In this document: positions 48,055-57,296 of the stretch, piece by piece
Position numbering within the stretch: the first letter of the stretch is position 1
How the letters are laid out: the number at the start of each line of letters is the position of its first letter
NCBI RefSeq assembly: GCF_034720595.1
Contig: NZ_JAYESJ010000001.1
Coordinates: 3,684,001 to 3,748,000 of the forward strand
From: Rhizobium sp. CC-YZS058
Lineage (GTDB): Bacteria; Pseudomonadota; Alphaproteobacteria; Rhizobiales; Rhizobiaceae
Length of the DNA: 64,000 bases
Direction of reading: 5' to 3'
Notes under the pieces: generated by a model
What the model was told of the DNA's origin: nothing
The model's input: only the letters and a program-made list of their open reading frames with translations
Databases searched by the model: none
Translations under genes and position numbers: made by a program

Positions 48055-49527
48055 ATGGCCTTCGATTTCCTCAAACGGGTCTTCACCTTCGACAAGGTGC
48101 CCGAAGCCGATGAGACGGCGCGGGAGAGTGCCGAGACGCACGCCCCCCTTGCGCCAGAGTCTGCTGCGCCGGAGCCGGCGGTACGAGATCAGAGTCGCCC
48201 CGATCCGGCCGCGCCGGAGGTCGTTCCGCAAGCCCCTGTCGCCGAGGCTGGCGAGCGGCCGAAGGCCGGCGCGCTTCCGCTTGCGCCCGATCCGGTTCTG
48301 CCGGAGGAAATGGACACCGCCGGCGGGCCGTCCCCCGACGACGACGCACCGGAGGCCGAGGACGAGAGCGCCCTGCCTCTGCCGGCAGCCGAGGCGATCG
48401 GCGAGCTCGGCATCGTGCCGCTCTCGCTGCTCGAAGCGGAAGCGGATGCCGAGCCGGCAACCGCCCCGGCATCGACAGCCGACCCGGACGCGCCTGCACC
48501 CGCCGCGACCGACCCTTCGCGCCCCGCAAGCCTGCCGCGTGGTTTCGTGCTGGGACAGACGGAGGAGACGACCGCCCCCATCGCGGTTGCCGAGCCGAAG
48601 CGCAGCTGGTTCCAGCGTCTGCGCGAAGGCCTGGCCCGCACCTCCTCGCAGCTGACCGGACAGATTTCCGCGCTCTTCACCAAGCGCAAGCTCGACGACC
48701 AGACGCTGGAGGAGCTGGAGGATCTGCTGATCCAGGCTGATCTGGGCGTCGAAACCGCGCTGCGTGTCACCGATACGCTGGCCTCCGAGCGCTATGGCAA
48801 GGATGTGAGCGGCGAGGACGTGGCACGGATCATGGCCGGCGAAATCGCCAAGGTGCTGACCCCGGTCGCCAAGCCGCTGCAGCTCGATCTCAACCACAAG
48901 CCGCATGTCATCCTCGTCGTCGGCGTCAACGGCACGGGCAAGACGACGACGATCGGCAAGCTTGCGGCCAAGCTCTCCGGCGCCGGGCTGAAGGTGATGC
49001 TCGCCGCCGGCGACACCTTCCGCGCCGCGGCGATCGAGCAGCTGAAGATCTGGGCCGAGCGCACCGGCTCGGACATCGTCTCCTCCAAGCTCGGCGCCGA
49101 TGCGGCGGGTCTTGCCTATGAGGCCTTCGAACAGGCGCGGCTCAAGGGCAGCGACGTGCTGATCATCGATACCGCCGGCCGGCTGCAGAACCGCACGGAG
49201 CTGATGGCGGAGCTTGAAAAGATCGTCCGCGTGCTCGGCAAGCTCGACCCGGATGCGCCGCACACCGTGCTTCAGACGCTCGACGCCACCACCGGCCAGA
49301 ATGCGCTCAACCAGGTGGAGATCTTCCGCAATGTCGCCGGCGTCAACGGGCTGGTGATGACCAAGCTCGACGGCACGGCCCGCGGCGGCATCCTGGTGGC
49401 GATCTCTGCCAAGCACAAGCTGCCGGTCTATTTCATCGGCGTCGGCGAAGGGGTGGACGATCTCGAACCCTTCGACGCGCGCGATTTTGCCAGTGCCATT
49501 GCCGGCGTCGCGCTCGACGAGCGCTGA
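48055..49527 (+). CDS. ftsY: Signal recognition particle receptor FtsY
   Basis: 490 residues. An acidic Ala/Pro/Glu-rich A domain (about 15-175) precedes the N domain (WFQRLREGLARTSSQLTGQI) and G domain with GVNGTGKTTTIGKLAAKL, AAGDTFRAAAIEQLKIW, IIDTAGRLQNRTELM and VMTKLDGTARGGILVAI. Membrane-associated GTPase partner of Ffh. I use ATG 48055 (MAFDFLKRVF); a GTG two codons upstream is also open. Confidence 0.96.
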   Translation: MAFDFLKRVFTFDKVPEADETARESAETHAPLAPESAAPEPAVRDQSRPDPAAPEVVPQAPVAEAGERPKAGALPLAPDPVLPEEMDTAGGPSPDDDAPEAEDESALPLPAAEAIGELGIVPLSLLEAEADAEPATAPASTADPDAPAPAATDPSRPASLPRGFVLGQTEETTAPIAVAEPKRSWFQRLREGLARTSSQLTGQISALFTKRKLDDQTLEELEDLLIQADLGVETALRVTDTLASERYGKDVSGEDVARIMAGEIAKVLTPVAKPLQLDLNHKPHVILVVGVNGTGKTTTIGKLAAKLSGAGLKVMLAAGDTFRAAAIEQLKIWAERTGSDIVSSKLGADAAGLAYEAFEQARLKGSDVLIIDTAGRLQNRTELMAELEKIVRVLGKLDPDAPHTVLQTLDATTGQNALNQVEIFRNVAGVNGLVMTKLDGTARGGILVAISAKHKLPVYFIGVGEGVDDLEPFDARDFASAIAGVALDER

Positions 49528-49545
49528 GCCTGCCCTTTGACGAAG

Positions 49546-50199
49546 ATGAAGAAGCCCATGTCCTCCACCACGCCCAGCCCTGCAGACCGCCACCACCCCG
49601 CGCTGAAGACGGCGCTGGAGCTCGGGCCGCTGCTCGTCTTCTTCTTCGCCAACCTGCGCGGCGCCTGGCTGATCGAGACCTTTCCGGCGCTCGGCGCGCT
49701 CGGCGGGCCGATCCTGGTCGCCACCGGCATCTTCATGGTGGCCACCGTCCTGTCGCTGATCATCTCGAAACTCGTTCTCGGCCATTTGCCGGTCATGCCC
49801 TTCGTCTCGGGCATCGTCGTGCTGATCTTCGGCGGCCTGTCGATCTGGCTGCAGAACGAGACCTTCATCAAGATGAAGCCGACCATCGTCAACACGCTGT
49901 TCGGCGTCACGCTTTTGGTCGGGCTTCTGTTCGGCAAGGCGCTGCTCGGCACCGTCTTCAACGCCGCCTTTCGGCTGGACGAGGAAGGCTGGCGCAAGCT
50001 CACCTTCCGCTGGGGCCTGTTCTTCCTGTTCCTGGCCGTGATGAACGAGGTGGTCTGGCGCAATTTCTCCGATGATTTCTGGGTGGCTTTCAAGGTCTGG
50101 GGCACCATGCCGATCACGCTGATCTTCACCATGGCCCAGATGCCGTTGATCATGCGCCATGCCGTCGAGGACAAGGCCTCCGAGGACGGCAAGGCATGA
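49546..50199 (+). CDS. Septation protein A / YciB-family inner-membrane protein
   Basis: 217 residues with about 5-6 membrane segments. YciB/IspZ blocks: [40 protein letters not shown] and [19 protein letters not shown]. In E. coli YciB is linked to envelope synthesis and cell division; the exact function is unknown. A TTG at 49537 could extend the N-terminus. Overlaps the next gene by 4 bp. Confidence 0.9.
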   Translation: MKKPMSSTTPSPADRHHPALKTALELGPLLVFFFANLRGAWLIETFPALGALGGPILVATGIFMVATVLSLIISKLVLGHLPVMPFVSGIVVLIFGGLSIWLQNETFIKMKPTIVNTLFGVTLLVGLLFGKALLGTVFNAAFRLDEEGWRKLTFRWGLFFLFLAVMNEVVWRNFSDDFWVAFKVWGTMPITLIFTMAQMPLIMRHAVEDKASEDGKA

Positions 50200-50786
50200 C
50201 CATTCCGGTCAGCGAACCCGGCGTCTCGCGCCGCACGCTGTGGTTTGCCGCCGCCTGCCTCGGCGTGCTGATCGTCCAGGCCGCGGTCGAGCTGATGATG
50301 GGCCGCGTGCCGATCTGCACCTGCGGCACGGTCAAGCTCTTCGAGCCGCTCGTCAACAGCCCCGGCAATTCCCAGCATCTCGCCGACTGGTACACCCCCT
50401 CTCACATCATTCACGGCTTCCTCTTCTACGGCCTCGCCCGGCTTGTTCTGCCCGGCCGGCCGATCGGCCCGCGGCTGCTGCTCGCCACCCTGATCGAGGC
50501 GGCATGGGAGCTTCTGGAAAATTCGCCACTGATCATCGAGCGCTACCGCGCCGCCACCATCTCGCTCAACTATGTCGGCGACAGCGTGCTGAATTCGACC
50601 ATGGACACGATCTTCATGGCCCTCGGCTTCCTCGCCGCCGCCCGCCTGCCCGTCTGGCTCACCGTTGTTATCGCAATTGTCTTCGAGCTTCTCACCGGCT
50701 GGCTGATCCGCGACAATCTCACGCTCAATGTGCTGATGCTGGTCTGGCCGAGCGAGGCGATCAAGGCCTGGCAGGGCGCGCTGTAA
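50196..50786 (+). CDS. DUF2585 (UPF0314) membrane protein
   Basis: 196 residues, several membrane segments. A conserved periplasm-facing section reads [15 protein letters not shown] then [20 protein letters not shown], with Cys and His residues; a second, [19 protein letters not shown], follows. Typical of rhizobial UPF0314 proteins and usually next to yciB. The start overlaps the yciB stop (ATGA), suggesting coupling. Function unknown. Confidence 0.85.
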   Translation: MTIPVSEPGVSRRTLWFAAACLGVLIVQAAVELMMGRVPICTCGTVKLFEPLVNSPGNSQHLADWYTPSHIIHGFLFYGLARLVLPGRPIGPRLLLATLIEAAWELLENSPLIIERYRAATISLNYVGDSVLNSTMDTIFMALGFLAAARLPVWLTVVIAIVFELLTGWLIRDNLTLNVLMLVWPSEAIKAWQGAL

Positions 50787-50799
50787 GGCACCGGCCGCC

Positions 50800-51399
50800 T
50801 CAGCCCGCCGCCTTCTCGATCGCCGGCATCAGGCCCTCGCGCAGGCTTTTTTCGTCGAAGGGGCCGACGCGTTTGTAGAGGATCGTGCCGTCGGGGCCGA
50901 CGAGGTAGGATTCGGGGATGCCATAGACGCCCCAGTCGATCGCGGCCCGGCCCTGAGGATCGACGCCGACGGCCTGGAAGGGATTGCCGAGATCGCGCAG
51001 GAAAGTCAGCGCATTCTCGGTCTTGTCCTTGTAGTTGATGCCGACCACCGTCAGCCGCGGGTCCTTGGCAAGTGCGAGGATCATCGGGTTTTCCTCCCGG
51101 CAGGGGATGCACCAGGAAGCCCAGACATTGACCAGCGTCAGCCGGCCCTTGATCGCCGCATCGGTGAGGGCCGGAAGCGGAGCGCCGTTCATGGTCGCCC
51201 CCTCGAGCGGCGGCATGGACAAAGCGGGCGCCTTTGTGCCGATGAGGGCCGAGGGGATTTCGCTCGCATCGCGGCCGGAGTCGAGCTGGCTCCAGAAGAG
51301 GACCGCCAGTCCGCCGAAGATCGCCAGCGGCAGGACGGCCAGAAGCACACGGAGCGGGCCGGAGCGAGGCTCCGTTTGCGGCGATGGCGCGCTGGTCAC
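50800..51399 (-). CDS. ccmG: Cytochrome c maturation thioredoxin-like protein CcmG (DsbE)
   Basis: 199 residues, membrane-anchored (VLLAVLPLAIFGGLAVLFW, about 18-38). Thioredoxin-like domain with active site WASWCIPCREENP (CxxC) and the GVYGIPESYLVGPDG cis-Pro region. It reduces the apocytochrome c CXXCH thiols before heme attachment. GTG start overlapping the ccmD stop (GTGA). Last gene of ccmABCDG; convergent with the DUF2585 gene. Confidence 0.94.
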   Translation of the reverse strand: MTSAPSPQTEPRSGPLRVLLAVLPLAIFGGLAVLFWSQLDSGRDASEIPSALIGTKAPALSMPPLEGATMNGAPLPALTDAAIKGRLTLVNVWASWCIPCREENPMILALAKDPRLTVVGINYKDKTENALTFLRDLGNPFQAVGVDPQGRAAIDWGVYGIPESYLVGPDGTILYKRVGPFDEKSLREGLMPAIEKAAG

Positions 51400-51560
51400 G
51401 GCTTTGCTCCGGACGAGCGGCGGCGGATGCCGGCCGCCTCCAGCGCCGCAAGCTCGCGCCGCCGGGCGCGGCCGTCAAGCGTTACCCAGGCAATCAACCC
51501 GATGACGATGATGAGCGCTGCGCCGTAGCTTAGCGCGACATAAACGAGATGCGCCGTCAT
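51396..51560 (-). CDS. ccmD: Heme exporter protein CcmD
   Basis: 54-residue protein. One membrane segment (VALSYGAALIIVIGLIAWV, about 8-27) followed by a basic cytoplasmic tail (DGRARRRELAALEAAGIRRR), the CcmD pattern. It helps hold CcmABC-CcmE together during release of holo-CcmE. The start overlaps the ccmC stop (ATGA) and the stop overlaps the ccmG start (GTGA). Confidence 0.9.
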   Translation of the reverse strand: MTAHLVYVALSYGAALIIVIGLIAWVTLDGRARRRELAALEAAGIRRRSSGAKP

Positions 51561-52312
51561 GCCGACACTCCGCGCGCGGCCTGTCGGCGCAGGCTCGCCA
51601 CCCGCCGCCGCAGGATTTCATTGCGCATGGCCACGAGATGCAGGGTGAAGAACAGACAGGTGAAGGCCGCAGCCATCAGGAGCAGCGGGCGCAGGAACTC
51701 CGCATCGATCGCCGTGCCGCCCATGCGCAGGACGCTTGCCGGCTGGTGCAGCGTGTTCCACCAGTCGACCGAGAACTTGATGATCGGGATATTGACGAAG
51801 CCGACGAGGATCAGCACCGCCGACACTTTCGCCGCACGGTTCGGATCGTCAAGCGCGCGGTTGAGCGCGATCAGGCCGAGATACATCAGGAACAGGATAA
51901 AGACGGAGGTGAGCCGTGCATCCCAGACCCACCAGGTGCCCCACATCGGCTTGCCCCAGAGCGAACCGGTGACGAGCGCCAGCGCGGTAAAGGCCGCCCC
52001 GATGGGGGCTGCTGCGCGGGCCGCGACATCGGCCAGCGGATGGCGCCAGACAAGCGTGCCCAGCGCCGAAACCGCCATCACCGTATAGCCCATCATCGAC
52101 AGCCAGGCCGCAGGCACATGCACATACATGATCCGCACGGTCTCGCCCTGCTGGTAATCGCCCTCGCTCAAAAAACAGAAGGGCAGAGCCACGGCGAAGA
52201 GCAGCGCGGTCACGCCGGCCATCCAGGGCACGAGACGCGCCGACAGCGCCAGAAACCGGGTGGGATTGGCGAGGTCGCTGAATCGGCGGAAGGTGAGACT
52301 GTCGTCGCTCAT
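51557..52312 (-). CDS. ccmC: Heme exporter protein CcmC
   Basis: 251 residues, six membrane segments. The heme-handling WWD motif is present: GSLWGKPMWGTWWVWDARLT, flanked by conserved His in MYVHVPAAW and in FTLHLV-type loops. It loads heme on to CcmE. Coupled by 4-bp overlap to ccmD. Confidence 0.95.
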   Translation of the reverse strand: MSDDSLTFRRFSDLANPTRFLALSARLVPWMAGVTALLFAVALPFCFLSEGDYQQGETVRIMYVHVPAAWLSMMGYTVMAVSALGTLVWRHPLADVAARAAAPIGAAFTALALVTGSLWGKPMWGTWWVWDARLTSVFILFLMYLGLIALNRALDDPNRAAKVSAVLILVGFVNIPIIKFSVDWWNTLHQPASVLRMGGTAIDAEFLRPLLLMAAAFTCLFFTLHLVAMRNEILRRRVASLRRQAARGVSA

Positions 52313-52419
52313 GTCGATCTTCTAGCACACTCCGCCGCCGCTTCAATTCTACGCAAGCCTCACCTTCCCGTCATTGGCGGGCACCGCATCTGTCCGCTGC
52401 ACTCAGGCATTCGCCCGGA

Positions 52420-53079
52420 CTAGTCTGCCTGGGCTCTGAGAGCGGCGGCAGCGGACAATGGCCCGATGACGGCGAAGAACAGGGTGAGCGCAACGAGAAT
52501 GAGGAAGGGCGGCAGGAAGGGCGCCGGCTCTTCCACCGCCGCAAGCGCCGCGCCGACCCCGAAGATCAGCACCGGAATGACCAGAGGCAGCACGAGAATG
52601 GAAACGAGCAACCCGCCGCGCGGCAGCGCCACGGCCACTGCCGCCCCCATGGCCCCGATGAGCGTGATCGCCGGCGTGCCGGCAAGGAGCGTCAGCATCG
52701 TCGCGCCGATCGCCACCGGCTCCATGTTCAGGAACAGGCCGAGCAGCGGGGCGAGAAGCGCCAGCGGCAGCCCGGTCGCCGCCCAATGCGCCGCGCATTT
52801 GACCAGAACCACCAGCACCAGCGGCGTCTCCTGCATGGCCATCACATCCAGCGCACCGTCCTCGCGCTCGGCCTGGAACAGGCGGTCGAGGCCGAGCAGG
52901 CTGGCAAGCAAGGCCCCGATCCAGAGCATGGCCGGACCGATGCGGGCAAGCAGCTTCAGGTCCGGACCGAGCCCGAAGGGAATGACGGCGATGACGGCGG
53001 TGAAGAACAAGAGCCCCGCCAGAGCCCCACCCCCCGCCCGGGTGGCAAGCTTCAGGTCGCGCAGGAAAAGAGCGAGCAT
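52420..53079 (-). CDS. ccmB: Heme exporter protein CcmB
   Basis: 219 residues, about six membrane segments. Family blocks: ALFLRDLKLATRAGGGALAG at the start, GLDRLFQAEREDGALDVMAM (with the conserved FxxERxxGxL-like loop) and the PLVIPVLIFGVGAA segment. It is the membrane partner of CcmA. A RIME-like inverted repeat separates it from ccmA, an unusually wide gap (367 bp) for this pair. Confidence 0.95.
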   Translation of the reverse strand: MLALFLRDLKLATRAGGGALAGLLFFTAVIAVIPFGLGPDLKLLARIGPAMLWIGALLASLLGLDRLFQAEREDGALDVMAMQETPLVLVVLVKCAAHWAATGLPLALLAPLLGLFLNMEPVAIGATMLTLLAGTPAITLIGAMGAAVAVALPRGGLLVSILVLPLVIPVLIFGVGAALAAVEEPAPFLPPFLILVALTLFFAVIGPLSAAAALRAQAD

Positions 53080-53446
53080 CAGGGATTGCTCCCGAACAGC
53101 CTAAGGTACCTGCCTATCACGGCGCTGCGTTGGGCTCTGCCGAGAAGACCTTGCCCATGCCGCACCAAGACCCCTTCTGGCCTGCCGAGGGAGGCGGCAG
53201 AGACCCCCTCTGGCCTGCCGGCCATCTCCCCCACAAGGGGGGAGAAACCGTGGGGCCGGCCGCTCGGTTCTCTCACGCCGTGAGGTGGATCAAATTCGGT
53301 GCGGGGATGCGGAGTTCGGGCGCGCGGTGCTGCGCGCTCGGCAGAGTGAGGGGAAGCGAGGCGGTGCCTCTTGGTCTCTCCCCCCTTGTGGGGGAGATGG
53401 CCGGCAGGCCAGAGGGTGTCTTGGTTGCTCCAGATGCAGGGGTCGC
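53080..53446. repeat. RIME-like intergenic palindromic element between ccmB and ccmA
   Basis: Two 40-bp arms, 53206-53245 and 53377-53416, are exact inverted repeats of each other (arm 1 starts CCCTCTGGCCTGCCGGCC and ends CAAGGGGGGAGA). Each arm also carries its own partial palindromes (CTCCCCC/GGGGGAG, GGCCTGCCGGCC). A partial degenerate third copy reads ACCAAGACCCCTTCTGGCCT at 53163-53182. The layout resembles rhizobial RIME elements. No coding function is seen in the 367-bp gap. Confidence 0.8.
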
Positions 53447-54079
53447 TCATGCCTCTTCCTCCGCCGGAAAGCCCAGCATTTCCAGCCTCGTAGCGCCCGG
53501 AACATCCAAAGGCTGGTGGGTGGCGGCGATGGCGAGGCCGCCTGCGGCGCGGTGAGTGGCGATCAGGCGCTCCACCATCCGCTCGGAGGCCTCGTCGAGG
53601 GCGGCCGTCGGCTCGTCGATCAGCCAGATAGGACGATGGGAGACGAGCAGCCGCGCGATCGCGATGCGCCGCTGCTGGCCGGCGGAGAGATAGCCGAAGG
53701 GCAGATGGCCGATCGCCTCCAGCCCCACAGCCGCAAGCGCTGCCTCCACGACCAGGCTCTCCCCCTTGCCGGTAAAAGCCGCCCAGAAGCGCAAATTCTC
53801 CTCGACCGTCAGATCGCGCTTCATGGCGTTGCGATGGCCGAGATAGTGGCATGATTCGCCGACCCGGGCGTCCGGGTCCGCAGCGCCATCGAGCCTGACC
53901 CGCCCCTCCTCCGCCGGCAGCAGGCCCGCCAGCACCCTGAGCAGGGTCGACTTGCCGCTGCCATTGCGTCCGGTGACGAGCAAAGCCTCGCCGGGCCCAA
54001 GCGAAAAGCGGAGATTCCGGAAGATCAGCGCCTCCCCGCGCCGTGCGCCAAGGCCCTCGACGACGAGGCGGATGGTCAT
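53447..54079 (-). CDS. ccmA: Heme exporter ATP-binding protein CcmA
   Basis: 210 residues, one ABC domain: Walker A TGRNGSGKSTLLRVLAGLL, signature YLSAGQQRRIAIARLL, Walker B IWLIDEPTAALD, and THQPL in the H-loop area. It powers CcmABCD-driven release of holo-CcmE, the c-type cytochrome heme chaperone. First gene of the ccm cluster, read away from acnA. Confidence 0.95.
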   Translation of the reverse strand: MTIRLVVEGLGARRGEALIFRNLRFSLGPGEALLVTGRNGSGKSTLLRVLAGLLPAEEGRVRLDGAADPDARVGESCHYLGHRNAMKRDLTVEENLRFWAAFTGKGESLVVEAALAAVGLEAIGHLPFGYLSAGQQRRIAIARLLVSHRPIWLIDEPTAALDEASERMVERLIATHRAAGGLAIAATHQPLDVPGATRLEMLGFPAEEEA

Positions 54080-54344
54080 TCAGGATCCCTTTACGACGTT
54101 GGTCTCATTCGAAAAAAATGTCCCGAATTGAGGGAGAACGATCTGGCACGTTTTGTGGAAATTATCTATAACCCCGCCAACACGCCAGCGGTCGGCGTGA
54201 TTGTTATCCTTGCGCCGAACCTGGAAGATTTCTTCCGCGTGCGGACAGCGGAAATGGCCGTACCCGCATCCCATACTGCGCTTTATCCAAAGTGCTCGGG
54301 CGTTCGTACGTCAGTTTTGGCGCTCAGACGGAACGGGGTCTCCA

Positions 54345-57035
54345 GTGTCCAAATCCCTAGACAGCTTCAATTGTCGCTCGACGCTCAACGTCGGGGGCAA
54401 AGACTATGTCTATTACAGCCTTCCGAAGGCCGAGGCGAACGGTCTCGCCGGCGTTTCGAAGCTGCCCTATTCGATGAAGGTTCTGCTCGAGAATCTGCTG
54501 CGCAACGAAGATGGCCGCTCGGTCACCAAGGCGGATATCGAGAATGTGGCGGCCTGGCTCTCCGACAAGGGCACCGCGGAAAACGAGATCGCCTACCGCC
54601 CGGCGCGTGTGCTGATGCAGGACTTCACCGGTGTTCCGGCCGTGGTGGATCTGGCCGCCATGCGTGACGGCATCAAGGCGCTCGGCGGCGATCCCGAGAA
54701 GATCAACCCGCTGGTGCCCGTCGATCTCGTCATCGACCATTCGGTCATCGTCGACGAGTTCGGCTCGCCCAACGCATTTGCCCGCAATGTCGAGCTCGAA
54801 TATGAGCGCAATGGCGAGCGCTACCGCTTCCTGAAGTGGGGCCAGCAGGCGTTCAAGAACTTCCGCGTCGTGCCGCCCGGCACCGGTATCTGTCACCAGG
54901 TGAACCTCGAATATCTGGGCCAGACGGTCTGGACGCGCGAGGAAGACGGCGAAGTGACCGCCTACCCCGATACCTGCGTCGGCACCGACAGCCACACGAC
55001 CATGATCAACGGTCTCGGCGTGCTCGGCTGGGGCGTGGGCGGCATCGAAGCGGAAGCCGCCATGCTTGGCCAGCCGGTTTCCATGCTGCTGCCGGAAGTG
55101 ATCGGCTTCAAGCTGACCGGCAAGCTCAAGGAAGGCGTGACTGCGACCGACCTCGTGCTCACCGTCGTGCAGATGCTGCGCAAGAAGGGCGTGGTTTCGA
55201 AGTTCGTCGAATTCTTCGGCCCCGGCCTCGACAACATGACGCTCGCCGACCGCGCGACGATCGGCAATATGGGTCCGGAATATGGCGCGACCTGCGGCTT
55301 CTTCCCGGTCGATGCCGAGACGATCAACTACCTCACCATGTCCGGCCGCGACGAAGATCGCATCGCGCTGGTCGAAGCCTATTCCAAGGCGCAGGGCATG
55401 TGGCGGGATGGCGACGGCGCCGACCTTGTCTTCACCGACACGCTGGAGCTCGACCTCGGTTCGGTCGTGCCCTCCATGGCCGGCCCGAAGCGTCCTGAAG
55501 GCCGCATCGCGCTCGAAAACATCGCCTCCGGCTTCGCTACCGCACTCGAAGGCGACTACAAGAAGCCCGGACAGCTTTCAAACCGCTACCCGGTCGAAGG
55601 CACGGAGTTCGATCTCGGCCATGGCGACGTCGCGATTGCCGCCATTACCTCCTGCACCAACACCTCCAACCCGAGCGTGCTGATCGCAGCCGGCCTTCTC
55701 GCCCGCAATGCGGTCGCCAAGGGCCTGAAGACCAAGCCCTGGGTCAAGACGTCGCTCGCGCCCGGATCGCAGGTTGTCGGCGAATACCTCTCGAAGTCCG
55801 GCCTGCAGGCGGATCTCGACGCACTCGGCTTCAACCTGGTCGGCTTCGGCTGCACCACCTGCATCGGCAATTCTGGCCCGCTGCCGGCCCCGGTTTCCAA
55901 GACGATCAACGACAAGGGGCTGATCGCAGCCGGCGTTCTCTCGGGCAACCGCAACTTCGAAGGCCGTATCTCCCCGGACGTCCAGGCCAACTACCTGGCC
56001 TCTCCGCCGCTGGTCGTCGCCTATGCGCTGGCTGGCTCCGTGCAGAAGGACCTGACGAGCGAGCCGATCGGCGAAGGCTCGGATGGCCAGCCGGTCTACC
56101 TCAAGGACATCTGGCCGAGCGCGCACGAGATCCAGGACTTCATCATGAAGTACGTGACCCGTGAACTCTACGCATCGAAATATGCCGACGTGTTCAAGGG
56201 CGACGAGAACTGGCAGGCCGTTCAGGTTCCGGAAGGCCAGACCTATGCCTGGGACGATGGGTCGACCTATGTGCAGAACCCGCCTTACTTCGTGGGCATG
56301 GGCAAGACCGGCTCGGGCATTTCCGACATCAAGGGTGCACGCATCCTCGGCCTGTTCGGCGACAAGATCACCACCGACCACATTTCCCCGGCCGGTTCGA
56401 TCAAGGCCGCCTCGCCGGCCGGCGCCTATCTGACCGGGCATGGTGTGGCCGTGGCCGACTTCAACCAGTACGGCACGCGGCGCGGCAATCATGAGGTGAT
56501 GATGCGGGGCACCTTCGCCAATATCCGCATCCGCAACCACATGCTCGGCCCGAACGGCAAGGAAGGTGGCTACACGATCCACTATCCGTCCAAGGAAGAG
56601 ATGTCGATCTACGACGCGGCCATGAAGTACAAGGACGAGGGCGTGCCGCTCGTCATCTTCGCCGGCGTCGAATACGGCAACGGCTCCTCGCGCGACTGGG
56701 CGGCCAAGGGCACCAACCTGCTCGGCGTCAAGGCCGTGGTCGCGCAGTCCTTCGAGCGCATCCACCGTTCCAACCTCGTCGGCATGGGCATCGCCCCCTT
56801 TGTCTTCGAGGAAGGCACGACCTGGGAATCGCTGAACCTGAAGGGCGACGAGACCGTGACCATCGACGGTCTGTCCAATGTCCAGCCGCGTGAGAAGCGC
56901 ATCGCCAAGATCACCTATGCCGATGGCTCGGTGAAGGAGGTTCCGCTGATCTGCCGGATCGATACGCTGGACGAAGTGACCTACATGAACAATGGCGGCA
57001 TTCTGCAGACCGTTCTGCGCGATCTCGCAGCCTGA
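54345..57035 (+). CDS. acnA: Aconitate hydratase A
   Basis: 896 residues, TCA-cycle enzyme with a 4Fe-4S cluster. The cluster cysteines are in AAITSCTNTSNPSVLIAAG and NLVGFGCTTCIGNSGPLP. The substrate motifs VGTDSHTTMINGLGVLGWGV and the C-terminal swivel segment EYGNGSSRDWAAKG are intact. Start is a GTG at 54345 (SKSLDSFNCRSTL follows) with GGGG upstream; a frame open to 54201 has no family similarity. The 265-bp gap before it (54080-54344) holds no clear promoter or gene. Confidence 0.96.
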   Translation: MSKSLDSFNCRSTLNVGGKDYVYYSLPKAEANGLAGVSKLPYSMKVLLENLLRNEDGRSVTKADIENVAAWLSDKGTAENEIAYRPARVLMQDFTGVPAVVDLAAMRDGIKALGGDPEKINPLVPVDLVIDHSVIVDEFGSPNAFARNVELEYERNGERYRFLKWGQQAFKNFRVVPPGTGICHQVNLEYLGQTVWTREEDGEVTAYPDTCVGTDSHTTMINGLGVLGWGVGGIEAEAAMLGQPVSMLLPEVIGFKLTGKLKEGVTATDLVLTVVQMLRKKGVVSKFVEFFGPGLDNMTLADRATIGNMGPEYGATCGFFPVDAETINYLTMSGRDEDRIALVEAYSKAQGMWRDGDGADLVFTDTLELDLGSVVPSMAGPKRPEGRIALENIASGFATALEGDYKKPGQLSNRYPVEGTEFDLGHGDVAIAAITSCTNTSNPSVLIAAGLLARNAVAKGLKTKPWVKTSLAPGSQVVGEYLSKSGLQADLDALGFNLVGFGCTTCIGNSGPLPAPVSKTINDKGLIAAGVLSGNRNFEGRISPDVQANYLASPPLVVAYALAGSVQKDLTSEPIGEGSDGQPVYLKDIWPSAHEIQDFIMKYVTRELYASKYADVFKGDENWQAVQVPEGQTYAWDDGSTYVQNPPYFVGMGKTGSGISDIKGARILGLFGDKITTDHISPAGSIKAASPAGAYLTGHGVAVADFNQYGTRRGNHEVMMRGTFANIRIRNHMLGPNGKEGGYTIHYPSKEEMSIYDAAMKYKDEGVPLVIFAGVEYGNGSSRDWAAKGTNLLGVKAVVAQSFERIHRSNLVGMGIAPFVFEEGTTWESLNLKGDETVTIDGLSNVQPREKRIAKITYADGSVKEVPLICRIDTLDEVTYMNNGGILQTVLRDLAA

Positions 57036-57054
57036 ACAAACTGAGACAGCTGAA

Positions 57055-57088
57055 GGGGCCGGCAGCCAGGCGCTGCCGGCCCCTTTTT
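57055..57088 (+). terminator. Rho-independent terminator of acnA
   Basis: 12-bp perfect stem GGGGCCGGCAGC / GCTGCCGGCCCC with a 5-nt loop, then TTTTT, 20 bp after the acnA stop codon. Confidence 0.93.
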
Positions 57089-57296
57089 CGTGCCACGAAG
57101 ACGTGAGGAAACCGTCATCGCGGTCAAAGAGTCTTGTCTTCCAACAGGTTGGAAAACAGAACGAGGAACGCCTCTTGCGCGGGAAATCGTCTCACTCCAA
57201 CGTGACTTTGTGTTGAAAGCGGGGCAGCGTATGCAGGGGTCGCTCCATCCCGACCGTCAGGAATTGCCAGCCCCTCAAGAGAAAGCCGAACCCCGC

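Noticed and set aside
54140..54165. Sigma-54-like TGGCACG site upstream of acnA
   Set aside because: The -24 half (GG) fits but the -12 half reads GTGG instead of the required GC at 10-bp spacing.
57158..57190. GGAAC at 57163 as a second EcfG promoter (before DUF1223)
   Set aside because: The downstream element reads CGTC at 18-bp spacing and not CGTT at 16-17.
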